From: Rhizobacter sp. Root404
GTDB lineage: Bacteria; Pseudomonadota; Gammaproteobacteria; Burkholderiales; Burkholderiaceae_C
Assembly: GCF_001425865.1 (NCBI RefSeq)
Contig: NZ_LMDS01000007.1
Coordinates: 63,156-127,155, forward strand
Length of the DNA: 64,000 nt
Reading direction: 5' to 3'
Each line of letters starts with the position of its first letter. Position 1 is the stretch's first letter. This document shows positions 38,933 to 47,893 of this stretch, piece after piece. The position numbers and the translations under genes were made by a program. The notes under the pieces were generated by a model, which ran no database searches, had not been told where the DNA came from, and saw nothing but the letters and a program-made list of their open reading frames with translations.

Positions 38933-39325
38933 ATGAAGCATCTGGAACCCCGCGCCACATGGGCCTACCTCAAAGCCCACCCGGACGCGCTGTTCGTCGA
39001 CGTGCGCATGGAGATCGAGCACTTGTACGTCGGGCACCCGCCCGGCATCGTGCACATCCCGTGGTACGAGTACCCGGACATGCACGTCGATCCTCCGCGC
39101 TTTGCGGCACTGGTCGAGCGCGAAGCGGCGAACAAGATGCGGCCGATCGTGCTGTTGTGCCGCTCCGGGCGGCGCACGATTCCCGCGGCTCAGGCGCTCG
39201 AAGCGGCGGGTTTCGGCGAGGTCGTCAACGTCGTGCACGGTTTCGAGGGCGAGCTCGACGAGCACTTCCAGCGCGGCAATCTCAACGGCTGGCGCTTCGA
39301 CGGCCTGCCGTGGGAACAAATGTGA
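38933..39325 (+). CDS. Rhodanese-like domain protein
   Basis: A 130-residue single rhodanese domain. The active-site loop is Cys-Arg-Ser-Gly-Arg-Arg with the persulfide-forming cysteine at about residue 81. Strand Ala-Leu-Phe-Val-Asp-Val-Arg precedes it, as usual. No signal peptide is seen, so it is cytoplasmic and may carry sulfane sulfur. The ATG at 38933 gives a natural N-terminus. A longer frame from 38888 would start inside the metH promoter. It is divergent from split metH across 44 bases and convergent with the AAA gene. Confidence 0.9.
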   Translation: MKHLEPRATWAYLKAHPDALFVDVRMEIEHLYVGHPPGIVHIPWYEYPDMHVDPPRFAALVEREAANKMRPIVLLCRSGRRTIPAAQALEAAGFGEVVNVVHGFEGELDEHFQRGNLNGWRFDGLPWEQM

Positions 39326-39345
39326 GCTAACGGCACTCGCCCGGC

Positions 39346-41655
39346 TCAGTGCAAGAAGCCCATCCCGCGCTGCTGTCGCACCTCGGGCTTCACGCGGTGC
39401 TCGGCTTCGAGCTGCGACAGGAACTCGTCGGGCCCGAAAGCCTCGCCGAGCACATCGATCTGCCGCTTCACCGACGCGAAGTCGCCCGGTGCGAGTGAGC
39501 CCAGCTGTGCCAGGCGCCCGGCCTGCTCGCGCGTCAGCAGCGTCGCGTCGCCGCCGAGCGCCTCGACCACGAACATGCGTTCGCGCTGCGGCGCGGTCAG
39601 CGGCTTGAACTGGACCTTGAAGGTGAAGCGTCGCAGCGCCGCCTCGTCCAGCTCCTGGAACAGGTTGGTCGTGCAGATGAACACGCCGGCGAAGCGTTCC
39701 ATGCCCTGGAGCATCTCGTTGACCTCGCTGACCTCGTAGTTGCGCTCGGCCAGTCTGCGGCTGCGCAGGAAGCTGTCGGCCTCGTCCAGCAGCAGCACGG
39801 CGTTCTCGGTCTGCGCCTCCTCGAACATCTTCGCCATGTTCTGCTCGGTCTCGCCGACGTACTTGCTCATGATGTCGCTGGCCTGGCGGATCATCAGCGG
39901 CCGGTCGAGTGCCTTGGCGATGTGCTCGGCCAGCGCGGTCTTGCCGGTGCCGGGCGGGCCGTAGAAGCACAGCGTGCCGTAGGTCTTGCGGCGCAGCGCC
40001 TCCACGATCTTCGGCACCTCGAAACGCGACTCGGTGTTGACGAGGTCGAGGTCGTAGTTCGTGACGACACGCCTTGCGCCGCGCTCGCTGCTGCTGTTGC
40101 CCAGCGCCTTATCGGCGTTGACCAGCTGGCGCTCGATCAGCGACTGCAGGTCGTGCCCCGCCTCGGGCGCGCTCGCCAGGCGCGCGAACTTGACGGCGGT
40201 GCGGATCTGCGCCGGCGTCAGCCCCTTGCGTTCGGCCAGCTTCGCTGCGAAGCCGACTTCCACGTCGACGCCGGTGAGCGCGCGCGACACCAGCAGTTCG
40301 CGCGCGCCGGGGGGCGGGCTCTTCAGCTCGAGGTGGTACTGGAAGCGGCGCCGGAACGCCGGGTCGATCTGCTCGATCCGGTTGGTGACCCAGATCACCG
40401 GTACCGGGTTGGTCTCGAGGATCTGATTGACCCAGGCCTTGCCGCTGACGCTGCCGGTCAGCGCCGCACCGTCGCCGGTGTCCATGCGCGCCATCAGCTG
40501 CGCGGCGTCGGTCGAGATCGGCGGGAACACGTCCTCGACCTCGTCGAACAGCAACGCGACGTTCTGGCTGCCCTTCAGAAAGACCTGGCTGATCTGCAGC
40601 GAGCGGTAGCGGTCGCGGCCGCTGAGCGAGTTGCCGTCGCGGTCGGCGTATTCGACCTCGTAGAGCTCCAGGCCGGCCGCCTGCGCCGCCACCTTCGCGA
40701 GTTCGGTCTTGCCGGTGCCGGGCGGGCCATACAGCAGCACGTTGACGCCGGGCTCCTTGCGCGCGACCGCGTTGGCGAGCAGCGCGGTCATCATCTTCTG
40801 GTCGACGCCGACGAAATCGAAATCGGTGATCGTCAGCTCACTGCGCTTGGCCGGCCGCGTGAACACCGCCATCAGGTCGGACGGGCCCTCGTACTTGCGC
40901 ATCAGGACCGGGGGCAGCTGCTCGCTGACCTTCATCAGGTCGGCCAGGTCGGTGATGTTGTGCTCCGAGATCAGGTTCTCGACCATGCCGATGCGCTCCA
41001 GCCGCGAACCGGCGCGCAGCGCCTCGGCCACATCGGTCTCGCTGACGCCGGCGACGCTCGCGATCGCCGCGTAGGCCTCCTGCGCGTTCGAGACCTTGAA
41101 CTCGACCAGCAGCCCGCGCAGGTCGCGCTGGTAGCGCGCCAGCGTGCCGTACAGCAGCAGCGCACGCTCGGCCGGGTTGAGCTGCAACAGGCCGGCCAGC
41201 GAGTCGATGTTCTTCTGGACCAGCGTCGATTCTTTCTTCAGGCTGCGGCCCAACCAGTCGGCCGTCGCGCCCAGCACGGCGAGCAGGTCCTTGGGCGCGT
41301 CCTTGATGTACTCGTCGATGTAGAAGAACAGCGTGCCCTCCTCGTACGGGCCGCGCCAGCCGCCATGGCGCAGCATGAAGGCGTCGTCGTCCAGCAGGTC
41401 GTGGCCGCGCCAGTGCTCGTTGCCCTTGCAGCGGGTCTTGAGAAAGCCGCGCAGGCGCGTCAGCACCGATCCGGGCCAGACGAGGTGCTTGCCGGTCAGC
41501 GACAGCAGGCTGTTCCAGTCGCGCCGCAGGTTGAAGCGGCCGGCGGCGTGCATCGTCAGCGTCAGCACGAACTGCGAGCACATCCGGTCGAGCACCGGCG
41601 CGTCCTTCAGCCCCGGGGACAGCAGCAAGCGTGCATCAGCGTGGCTCTTGACCAT
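39346..41655 (-). CDS. Double-AAA ATPase of unknown role
   Basis: A 769-residue cytoplasmic protein with a roughly 270-residue N-terminal helical domain and two AAA modules. Walker A boxes Gly-Pro-Pro-Gly-Thr-Gly-Lys-Thr are at about 309-316 and 566-573. Walker B boxes are Leu-Leu-Phe-Asp-Glu-Val-Glu-Asp and Leu-Leu-Leu-Asp-Glu-Ala-Asp-Ser. Arginine-finger-like Phe-Arg-Arg-Arg-Phe follows in module one, Leu-Arg-Arg-Phe in module two. Both modules look catalytically competent. The ATG at 41655 has a strong GGAGGTG ribosome binding site, so the frame beyond it is not used. It shares the strand with DUF3567, 157 bases upstream. Likely a remodelling or unfolding machine of the COG0464 group. The substrate is unknown. 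Confidence 0.85.
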   Translation of the reverse strand: MVKSHADARLLLSPGLKDAPVLDRMCSQFVLTLTMHAAGRFNLRRDWNSLLSLTGKHLVWPGSVLTRLRGFLKTRCKGNEHWRGHDLLDDDAFMLRHGGWRGPYEEGTLFFYIDEYIKDAPKDLLAVLGATADWLGRSLKKESTLVQKNIDSLAGLLQLNPAERALLLYGTLARYQRDLRGLLVEFKVSNAQEAYAAIASVAGVSETDVAEALRAGSRLERIGMVENLISEHNITDLADLMKVSEQLPPVLMRKYEGPSDLMAVFTRPAKRSELTITDFDFVGVDQKMMTALLANAVARKEPGVNVLLYGPPGTGKTELAKVAAQAAGLELYEVEYADRDGNSLSGRDRYRSLQISQVFLKGSQNVALLFDEVEDVFPPISTDAAQLMARMDTGDGAALTGSVSGKAWVNQILETNPVPVIWVTNRIEQIDPAFRRRFQYHLELKSPPPGARELLVSRALTGVDVEVGFAAKLAERKGLTPAQIRTAVKFARLASAPEAGHDLQSLIERQLVNADKALGNSSSERGARRVVTNYDLDLVNTESRFEVPKIVEALRRKTYGTLCFYGPPGTGKTALAEHIAKALDRPLMIRQASDIMSKYVGETEQNMAKMFEEAQTENAVLLLDEADSFLRSRRLAERNYEVSEVNEMLQGMERFAGVFICTTNLFQELDEAALRRFTFKVQFKPLTAPQRERMFVVEALGGDATLLTREQAGRLAQLGSLAPGDFASVKRQIDVLGEAFGPDEFLSQLEAEHRVKPEVRQQRGMGFLH

Positions 41656-41812
41656 GACACCTCCGTGGGGGCGAGTCGGTGGACCATCTTGGCGCAGAGT
41701 GCACAGCCGGGCAAGCCCCGGCAACGCACCCTCACCACCGACCATAACGCAGCGGCGCCGTTCGCGGCGACACCGCCTCGCACGCCCCGCGCGCCGCCGA
41801 GGAGACCGACGG

Positions 41813-42106
41813 TCAGTGCAGGATCACGGGCTGCTGCATCAGCGAGGTGAAGCGCTCGATGTAGTCGTCGATCTCTTCTTCGGTCGGCTGGGTCTGGATC
41901 AGCGCCTCGACGCCTTCCTTGAAGCTCTCGGCCATCACGCCCTGCAGGAAGATCTCCTTGCGCGCGAACTTGTCGACGATCTCGTAGCCCCCGTGGCTGA
42001 GCGGCTCGGGCGCATCGGCGACGACTGGCGCAGCATCGGGCGCGACCGCAGCGGCCACGTCGAACAGCACCACGGCGTAGCTGTCGGAGTTGTAGAGCAT
42101 CTGCAT
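41813..42106 (-). CDS. DUF3567 family protein
   Basis: A 97-residue protein conserved in Burkholderiales. It shows the family start Met-Gln-Met-Leu-Tyr-Asn-Ser-Asp, the central Gly-Gly-Tyr-Glu-Ile-Val-Asp-Lys-Phe-Ala-Arg-Lys-Glu and the end Leu-Met-Gln-Gln-Pro-Val-Ile-Leu-His. An Ala/Pro-rich spacer (about 18-35) separates the first two blocks. It is acidic, with no membrane segment or known motif. Function unknown. It lies just upstream of the double-AAA ATPase on the same strand, and could be its partner or a bystander. Confidence 0.9.
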   Translation of the reverse strand: MQMLYNSDSYAVVLFDVAAAVAPDAAPVVADAPEPLSHGGYEIVDKFARKEIFLQGVMAESFKEGVEALIQTQPTEEEIDDYIERFTSLMQQPVILH

Positions 42107-42231
42107 TCGGTGATCCTCGGGTTCGGCGAACTGACGACTTCCTGACCACTAACCTGATGATTGCAACGCAAATATCAAGCCAGCGGACGACAGGGTCGGC
42201 CCCGCGACACGCATTCCCCTCGACCGGGGGG

Positions 42232-43338
42232 TCAGCTCGCGGCCCGGACCTCGATCAGCCGCAGTTCGTAACCCTCGTCGTTCGCGCCCGACTTCTGTGT
42301 CGCGCGCACCGGCAGGTCGTGCTGCTTCGGGTCGAGCCAGACCTGCACCGCGGTGTCGTAGGGCTCGCGCGGCTCGCGCACGAACTTGATGGCGTTGACC
42401 GGCGAGCCCTGCAGGTCGACCGCCTCCGGGCCGACGCAACGGAATACCCACACCCCCGCATCGCCATGCGCGCCGGTGACGTACATCGCGACCTTCCCGC
42501 CCGGCTTCGCGAGCTGCGGCTCGGCGGCGACGATCGCGGCGAGCTGCATCATCCAGCTGAGCCGGTCCTGCGCACCGGAACGCAGCGGAAACTCGCTCGC
42601 CGAGCCCGAATAGGTGATCTTGTCGGCCTCGCGCTGGAAGTTCGCCGCGGTCGTGCCGCGCTTGAAGCGCTGGTCCGTGAAGCGCACCGGCGCGATGCCC
42701 GCGGCGTCGAACGCCCCGCTGCTCGCCTGCGACAGGATCGTGAGCCCGCTGAGCCTGAAATCGAGCTTCAGCTCGTACCGACCGGCCTGCGGCCGCCAGA
42801 CCAGGTCGCCGGTGCCATGCAGAAGGCCGCGACTGACCTCGTAGCGCAGGGTCGCCGCCGGCGGCATGCGGGTGCGGTAATGCGGAATCTTCTCGTCATC
42901 CTGCGACAGGGTGGGCGCACTTGCCGGCGCGGGGACCGTCGTCGCGGCCGCCATAGCGAGTTGCATCGGCGGCTCGGTCGCCGGCTCCTCGATCACGGCG
43001 TGCGCGGTCGGCGCCTCGCGCGGCCGCACGGGTGCAGCCGCCGGCAATCTCGCGACCACGGCGCGCAAAGGCGGCCGAGCACGACCGGGCGCCGGCGACG
43101 TCATGCCCGGCTCGGTCAACGCGGGCACGGGGACCACGGGCGGCTCGACGAGGCGAACTTGCACAACGGCTGGCGCCCGGAAACTCGGCGGCGCGTTCGA
43201 CGGCCAGGCCCAGTCCGCGCCACCCAAGACGGCCGCGTGCAACAGCACGGCGGCGGCACTCAGCACGAGGACGCGCGGCGCGTGTCGCCGAAGGGCCGTG
43301 CGCGGCGGAAGAAACGGATCGAAGTCATGCGTCGACAA
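42232..43338 (-). CDS. DUF3108 domain protein
   Basis: A 368-residue protein with one N-terminal membrane helix (about residues 18-38), a long Pro/Ala-rich periplasmic linker (40-150) and a C-terminal DUF3108 domain. That domain contains Leu-Arg-Tyr-Glu-Val-Ser-Arg-Gly, Ile-Thr-Tyr-Ser and Val-Trp-Leu-Asp-Pro-Lys. The layout recalls TonB-like energy-coupling proteins in its linker, but it lacks a TonB C-terminus. No ATG fits. TTG at 43338 has GGAG seven bases upstream, so I chose it. Divergent from the FAA hydrolase gene across 39 bases. Function unknown. Confidence 0.82.
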   Translation of the reverse strand: MSTHDFDPFLPPRTALRRHAPRVLVLSAAAVLLHAAVLGGADWAWPSNAPPSFRAPAVVQVRLVEPPVVPVPALTEPGMTSPAPGRARPPLRAVVARLPAAAPVRPREAPTAHAVIEEPATEPPMQLAMAAATTVPAPASAPTLSQDDEKIPHYRTRMPPAATLRYEVSRGLLHGTGDLVWRPQAGRYELKLDFRLSGLTILSQASSGAFDAAGIAPVRFTDQRFKRGTTAANFQREADKITYSGSASEFPLRSGAQDRLSWMMQLAAIVAAEPQLAKPGGKVAMYVTGAHGDAGVWVFRCVGPEAVDLQGSPVNAIKFVREPREPYDTAVQVWLDPKQHDLPVRATQKSGANDEGYELRLIEVRAAS

Positions 43339-43377
43339 TAGCGCTCCTTCGAAAACCCCGCCCCGACCCGGACATCC

Positions 43378-44361
43378 ATGAAGCTTGCGACCTACCAAGA
43401 CGGTTCGCGCGACGGCCAGCTCGTCGTCGTCTCGCGCGACCTGACCCTCGCCCACTATGCCAGCGGCGTCGCGACGCGGCTGCAGCAGGTGCTGGACGAT
43501 TGGAACTTTCTGTCCCCTCAGCTCGAAGAGGTGTCGCAGACGCTGAACCACGGCAAGGCGCGGCACGCGTTCCCGTTCGATCCCGCGCAGTGCATGGCGC
43601 CGCTGCCGCGCGCCTACCAGTGGGCGGACGGCTCGGCCTTCGTGAACCATGTCGAGCTGGTGCGCAAGGCGCGCGGCGCCGAGCTGCCGGAGAGCTTCTG
43701 GACCGACCCGCTGATGTACCAGGGCGGCAGCGACGACTTCATCGGCCCGCGCGGCGACATCGTCGCGGCCAGCGTCGAGCACGGCGTCGATTTCGAGGCC
43801 GAGGTCGCGGTGATCACCGGCGATGTCGCGATGGGCACCGGCCCGGATGCGGCCCTGGAGGGCATCCGCCTGCTGATGCTCGCCAACGACGTGAGCCTGC
43901 GCCATCTCGTGCCTGCCGAACTCGCGAAAGGCTTCGGCTTCCTGCAGAGCAAGCCGGCGACGGCGTTCAGCCCGGTCGCCGTCACGCCGGACGAACTGCT
44001 CCACGCCTGGAACGGCGGTCGCGTGCACCTGAACCTCGAGAGCACCTGGAACGGCAAGCGCGTCGGCCTGTGCAGCGCCGGCGACGAGATGAACTTCCAC
44101 TTCGGCCAGCTGATCGCGCACTTGTGCAAGACCCGCAACGTGCGCGCCGGCAGCATCATCGGCAGCGGCACGGTCAGCAACAAGGACTGGAGCCGCGGCT
44201 ACTCGTGCATCGCGGAGAAGCGCGCGATCGAGACGATCGAGGGCGGCGCCCCGAAGACCGAGTACATGCAGTTCGGCGACACGATCCGCATCGAGATGAA
44301 GGGGCTCGACGGACTGAGCGTGTTCGGCGCGATCGAGCAGAAGGTCGTGCCGCTCGCCTGA
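43378..44361 (+). CDS. Fumarylacetoacetate hydrolase family protein
   Basis: A 327-residue FAH-fold enzyme. The metal site is in Val-Asp-Phe-Glu-Ala-Glu-Val-Ala-Val near residue 138, with the third ligand in Leu-Ala-Asn-Asp-Val near 168. Ser-Gly-Thr-Val-Ser-Asn-Lys-Asp is near the C-terminal third. The N-terminal domain of about 100 residues matches full-length fumarylacetoacetases acting in tyrosine or aromatic acid breakdown, and related acylpyruvate hydrolases. No homogentisate or maleylacetoacetate gene is near, so the substrate is open. Confidence 0.9.
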   Translation: MKLATYQDGSRDGQLVVVSRDLTLAHYASGVATRLQQVLDDWNFLSPQLEEVSQTLNHGKARHAFPFDPAQCMAPLPRAYQWADGSAFVNHVELVRKARGAELPESFWTDPLMYQGGSDDFIGPRGDIVAASVEHGVDFEAEVAVITGDVAMGTGPDAALEGIRLLMLANDVSLRHLVPAELAKGFGFLQSKPATAFSPVAVTPDELLHAWNGGRVHLNLESTWNGKRVGLCSAGDEMNFHFGQLIAHLCKTRNVRAGSIIGSGTVSNKDWSRGYSCIAEKRAIETIEGGAPKTEYMQFGDTIRIEMKGLDGLSVFGAIEQKVVPLA

Positions 44362-44392
44362 CGGCCGGCGCGACGAGACCGACACTTCGCCC

Positions 44393-44884
44393 GTGGACAA
44401 GGACCTCCCGCACAGTCTGAAGCTGGTCACGGTCTGGCTGCTGCTCGGCGCGGCAGTGTTCGTGGCGATCCAGTGGTGGCAGCACCGGGCGCAGCAGACG
44501 CGTTTCCAGGTCAGCGGCGGCACGCTCGAGATCCGCCGCGGCGACGACGGGCACTACCACTGGCCGGGCCGCGTGAACGGCCGGCGCGTGGACTTCCTGA
44601 TCGACACCGGCGCCACCGGTACCGCGATCCCGGCGGCGCTGGCGAGCGCGCTGAAGCTCGAGCCGATCGGCAGCGTGCGCTCGAACACCGCCGGCGGTGT
44701 CGTCACCGGCAGCGTCGTGCGGGCCGACATCGAGCTGCAGGGCGGGGTCAAGGTCGAACGGCTGCACATCGTCGCGCTGCCGCGGCTGGGCGAGAGCCCG
44801 CTGCTCGGCATGGACGTGCTCGGCAAGCTGCACTGGCAGCAGCGCGACGGCGTGCTGCGCATCGAACTCACGGACCCGCGCTGA
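44393..44884 (+). CDS. Retropepsin-like aspartic protease (TIGR02281 family)
   Basis: A 163-residue membrane-anchored protein. One N-terminal helix (about 10-27) is followed by a retropepsin-type domain with the catalytic Phe-Leu-Ile-Asp-Thr-Gly-Ala-Thr-Gly at about residues 67-75 and a second strand block Gly-Met-Asp-Val-Leu-Gly. Such proteins form dimeric aspartic proteases in the periplasm. Substrates are unknown. The start is GTG at 44393. It sits 38 bases before the TraB/GumN gene. Confidence 0.88.
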   Translation: MDKDLPHSLKLVTVWLLLGAAVFVAIQWWQHRAQQTRFQVSGGTLEIRRGDDGHYHWPGRVNGRRVDFLIDTGATGTAIPAALASALKLEPIGSVRSNTAGGVVTGSVVRADIELQGGVKVERLHIVALPRLGESPLLGMDVLGKLHWQQRDGVLRIELTDPR

Positions 44885-44922
44885 GCCGGCCGCACCACCC
44901 ACGACCTTTCGACACCGACCCT

Positions 44923-45903
44923 ATGACTCGACTGCTACGCACCGCGCTCGCCCTGCTGGTCGCGCCCCTGCTGTGTGCCGGCGCGCTGGCACAAGCGCCC
45001 GCGGACTGCCCGCCGGTCGCGCCGGAACCCACCCCCGACCAGCTCGCCGCCGGCACGCGCGATGCGCGCGACCACGGCTTCCTGTGGCGAATCAGCCGGG
45101 ACGGCCGCAGCTCGTGGCTGTACGGCACGCTGCATGTGGCCAAGCTGGCCTGGGCCTTCCCTGGTCCGGCGCAGCGCGACGCGCTGGCGCGCAGCGACAC
45201 CCTCGCGCTGGAGCTCGACCTGCTCGACCCGACGTTGCAGGCGCGGATGGCCCAGGCGCTGGCCGCCCAGCCGAAGGTGGCGCTGCCGGCCTCGTTGCAG
45301 GCGCGGCTCGACCGGCAGGCGCAGGCCGAGTGCCTGCCGCGCCAGGCGATCGCCGCGCTCGCGCCCGAGATGCAGGTCGCGGTGCTGGCCACGCTCGCCG
45401 GCCGGCGCGACGGTTTCGATGCGGCCTACGGCATCGACGCGGTGCTGGCGGGCTATGGCCGCGCCGCCAAGCTGGACATCGTCTCGCTGGAGACGCCCGA
45501 GCTGCAGCTGCGCACCTTGCAGATGGGCAGCCCGGCCGAGACGGTCGAGCTCGTCGAAGGCGCGCTGGCCGAGATGGAAAGCGGCCGCGCGCGCGCCGCG
45601 CTGCGGCGGATGGCCACGATCTGGGCCGACGGCGACCTGGCCGAACTGCAGCGCTACGAGAGCTGGTGCGACTGCGTCAAGACCGCGGCCGACCGCGCCT
45701 CGCTGGTCCGCCTGCTCGACGAGCGCAACCCGAAGCTGGCCGATTCGATCGCGCAGCTGCACGCCGTCGGCCAGCGCGTGTTCGCCGCCGTCGGCAGCCT
45801 GCACATGATCGGACCGACCGGATTGCCCACATTGATGGCCCAGCGCGGGTATCGTGTGGAGCGCATCGTGTTCCCCCAGAAGCCTCAGGAGACAAGACCA
45901 TGA
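44923..45903 (+). CDS. TraB/GumN family protein
   Basis: A 326-residue exported protein. Signal peptide residues 1-23 end at Ala-Leu-Ala-Gln. The TraB/GumN fold starts with Phe-Leu-Trp-Arg-Ile-Ser and Ser-Trp-Leu-Tyr-Gly-Thr-Leu-His-Val (first metal-like GTxH motif, about residue 68). It ends with Val-Phe-Ala-Ala-Val-Gly-Ser-Leu-His-Met (second histidine motif, about 295), as in Tiki/TraB metalloproteases. An inserted pair Cys-Asp-Cys is near 245. The stop overlaps the phaM start by four bases (ATGA), so the two are coupled. Confidence 0.9.
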   Translation: MTRLLRTALALLVAPLLCAGALAQAPADCPPVAPEPTPDQLAAGTRDARDHGFLWRISRDGRSSWLYGTLHVAKLAWAFPGPAQRDALARSDTLALELDLLDPTLQARMAQALAAQPKVALPASLQARLDRQAQAECLPRQAIAALAPEMQVAVLATLAGRRDGFDAAYGIDAVLAGYGRAAKLDIVSLETPELQLRTLQMGSPAETVELVEGALAEMESGRARAALRRMATIWADGDLAELQRYESWCDCVKTAADRASLVRLLDERNPKLADSIAQLHAVGQRVFAAVGSLHMIGPTGLPTLMAQRGYRVERIVFPQKPQETRP

Positions 45904-46565
45904 CCGACCCATCCGCCTTCACGAAGCTCGTCCCGGGCTTCGATTTCCTCCAGGGCCTCGTCAAGAACGCGGGCGCCGCGCTGCCCGGCATCGGCCAATG
46001 GGTCGCGCCGACGATCGACCCGGCGGAACTGGAAAAGCGCATCGAGGAGCTGCGCACGGTGCAGTTCTGGCTCGAGCAGAACGCGCGCATGCTGGGCGCG
46101 ACGATCCAGGCGCTCGAGGTCCAGAAGATGACGCTGTCCACACTGAAGACGATGAACGTCCAGATGGAAGGCCTGCGCGATTCGCTGCAGATCCGCATGC
46201 CGACGGCCGCGCCGGCCCCGGAGCCGGCGCCCAGGCGCGCGCCGGTCGCGTCGCCGCCGGCCGAGCCGGAAGCGATGGCGGCCGAGCCCGATGCCGATGC
46301 CGATGCCGCGTCGGCCGCGCCCCCGGCGGCCGGCGTCGTCGATCCGCTGCAGTGGTGGGGTGCACTGACCAAGCAGTTCACCGAGCTGGCGACGACCGCG
46401 ATGAAGGACACCGCGTCCGACGCCGCGCGCAAGATGGCCGGCGCCACGCTGGGCGCCGCGCTCGACAGCCCGGCGCCCGCGACGAAGACGCCTGCCGCCA
46501 GGAAGTCGGGCGCCCGCAAGACCGGCGCCCGCGCCGCCGCCAAGAAGGCCGCCCCGCGCCGTTGA
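45900..46565 (+). CDS. phaM: PhaM family polyhydroxyalkanoate granule protein
   Basis: A 221-residue protein with the PhaM layout: N-terminal Pro-Gly-Phe-Asp-Phe-Leu, then a helical block (about 40-100) with Leu-Glu-Lys-Arg-Ile-Glu-Glu-Leu-Arg and Ile-Gln-Ala-Leu-Glu-Val-Gln. A Pro/Ala/Asp linker includes a short GATGCC tandem repeat. The C-terminal tail is rich in Lys, Arg, Ala and Pro and looks histone-like. In Ralstonia PhaM links granules to the nucleoid and activates PHA synthase PhaC. No phaC, phaA or phaB is in the window. The start overlaps the TraB/GumN stop. Confidence 0.88.
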   Translation: MTDPSAFTKLVPGFDFLQGLVKNAGAALPGIGQWVAPTIDPAELEKRIEELRTVQFWLEQNARMLGATIQALEVQKMTLSTLKTMNVQMEGLRDSLQIRMPTAAPAPEPAPRRAPVASPPAEPEAMAAEPDADADAASAAPPAAGVVDPLQWWGALTKQFTELATTAMKDTASDAARKMAGATLGAALDSPAPATKTPAARKSGARKTGARAAAKKAAPRR

Positions 46566-46599
46566 CCGCGCGGGCATAGCACTCATTCGCGAAAGCGGC

Positions 46600-46618
46600 G
46601 CGCCGGAGCGTCCGGCGC
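46600..46618. terminator. GC hairpin after phaM
   Basis: The arms GCGCCGG (46600-46606) and CCGGCGC (46612-46618) enclose AGCGT. It lies 34 bases after the phaM stop and 18 before FIST. There is no T tract, so it is at best a weak or Rho-assisted terminator. Confidence 0.35.
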
Positions 46619-46636
46619 CCTGACAATCCCACCCCG

Positions 46637-47893
46637 ATGAACCGCTTCCTCCATGGCCACGCGACGCACCCCGACTGGCGCATGGCGCTCGCGCTCGCCG
46701 CTGCCCAGATCGACGCGCAGCGCCGCGCGCCCGGCGCCGCCGCCGAGCCGACGCTCGGCTGGGTCTACCTGACCGACGCATACGCGCCGCACGCCGCGGC
46801 GTTGCTCGAGGACCTGCGCCAGCGCTGGCCCGGCGTCGAATGGGTCGGCGCCACCGGAATCGGCATCGCGGCCGGCGGCGTCGAGTACTTCGACGAGCCG
46901 GCGCTGTCGCTGATGCTCACCGACCTCGGCACCGAGCACTTCCGCGTCTTCTCCGGCGCGCGCCCGCTCGCCGGCTTCGCGGCGCACACCGCGAACGTGC
47001 ATGCGGATCCCGGCACCGCCGACCTGGCCGGCCTGATCCACGACATGAGCGCGCGCACCGCCACCGGCTACCTGTTCGGCGGCCTCGCCTCCGGCCAGTC
47101 GCGCCTGCTGCACATCGCCGGCAGCGTGCTGGCGGGGGGCCTGTCGGGCGTCGCTTTCGACCGCAGCGTGCCGCTGGTCTCGCGGGTCACGCAGGGTTGC
47201 CAGCCGGTCGGGCCACAGCGCCGCGTGACCGCGGCCGACCGCAACGTCGTCACCGAGCTCGATGGCGAGCCGGCGCTCGACTGCCTGCTGCGCGATGTCG
47301 GCCTCGACGGCGCCGAGCCACGTGCCGCGCTGCCGGCACTGCGCCAGGTGCTCGTCGGCCTCGCCGACGGCGTGCCCGAGACCGCCGCCGACGAGGACCT
47401 GTCCACGCGCAGCGCCTTCGACGGGTTCAGGCAGCGCGACGCCTTCGGGGCCGACACCCGCGTGCGGCACCTGATCGGGCTCGACCCCGGTCGGCGCGGC
47501 ATCGCGATCGCGGACAGCGCCGCAGTCGGCATGCAGCTCGCGTTCTGCACCCGCGGCGTCGAGGCGGCACGGCGCGACCTCATGCGCATCTGCGCCGAGT
47601 TGCGCGAGGAGGTCGAACCCGAGGAGCTGCCGTTGCCGGCCGCGCTGGCGTTGAAGGAAGGGGCATTCGGCGAATCGCCCGCCGACACCTCCGGCATCGC
47701 CGGCGCGATCTACGTCAGCTGCGCCGGGCGCGGCGGTGCGCACTTCGGTGCGCCTTCCGCAGAACTCGCGATCGTGCGCCACGCGCTCGGCGACGTGCCG
47801 CTGGTCGGCTTCTTCGCCGCCGGCGAGATCGCCCGCCGCCACCTGTACGGCTACACCGGTGTGCTCACCGTCTTCCGGAAGGATCCCCCATGA
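46637..47893 (+). CDS. FIST domain signal-sensing protein
   Basis: A 418-residue protein with FIST N (about 35-215) and FIST C (about 230-385) domains, a sensory module for small ligands. Typical blocks are Trp-Val-Gly-Ala-Thr-Gly-Ile-Gly near residue 73, Gly-Tyr-Leu-Phe-Gly-Gly-Leu-Ala-Ser near 145 and Phe-Phe-Ala-Ala-Gly-Glu-Ile near 395. It has no kinase, HTH or GGDEF output domain, so it must act through a partner. Its stop overlaps the glcD start by four bases (ATGA), which implies coupled translation with glycolate oxidase. Confidence 0.92.
   Translation: MNRFLHGHATHPDWRMALALAAAQIDAQRRAPGAAAEPTLGWVYLTDAYAPHAAALLEDLRQRWPGVEWVGATGIGIAAGGVEYFDEPALSLMLTDLGTEHFRVFSGARPLAGFAAHTANVHADPGTADLAGLIHDMSARTATGYLFGGLASGQSRLLHIAGSVLAGGLSGVAFDRSVPLVSRVTQGCQPVGPQRRVTAADRNVVTELDGEPALDCLLRDVGLDGAEPRAALPALRQVLVGLADGVPETAADEDLSTRSAFDGFRQRDAFGADTRVRHLIGLDPGRRGIAIADSAAVGMQLAFCTRGVEAARRDLMRICAELREEVEPEELPLPAALALKEGAFGESPADTSGIAGAIYVSCAGRGGAHFGAPSAELAIVRHALGDVPLVGFFAAGEIARRHLYGYTGVLTVFRKDPP

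Noticed and set aside
46262-46320. GATGCC short tandem repeat in phaM as a phase-variation tract
   Set aside because: The unit is six bases, so changes keep the frame. It only encodes an Asp/Ala linker.
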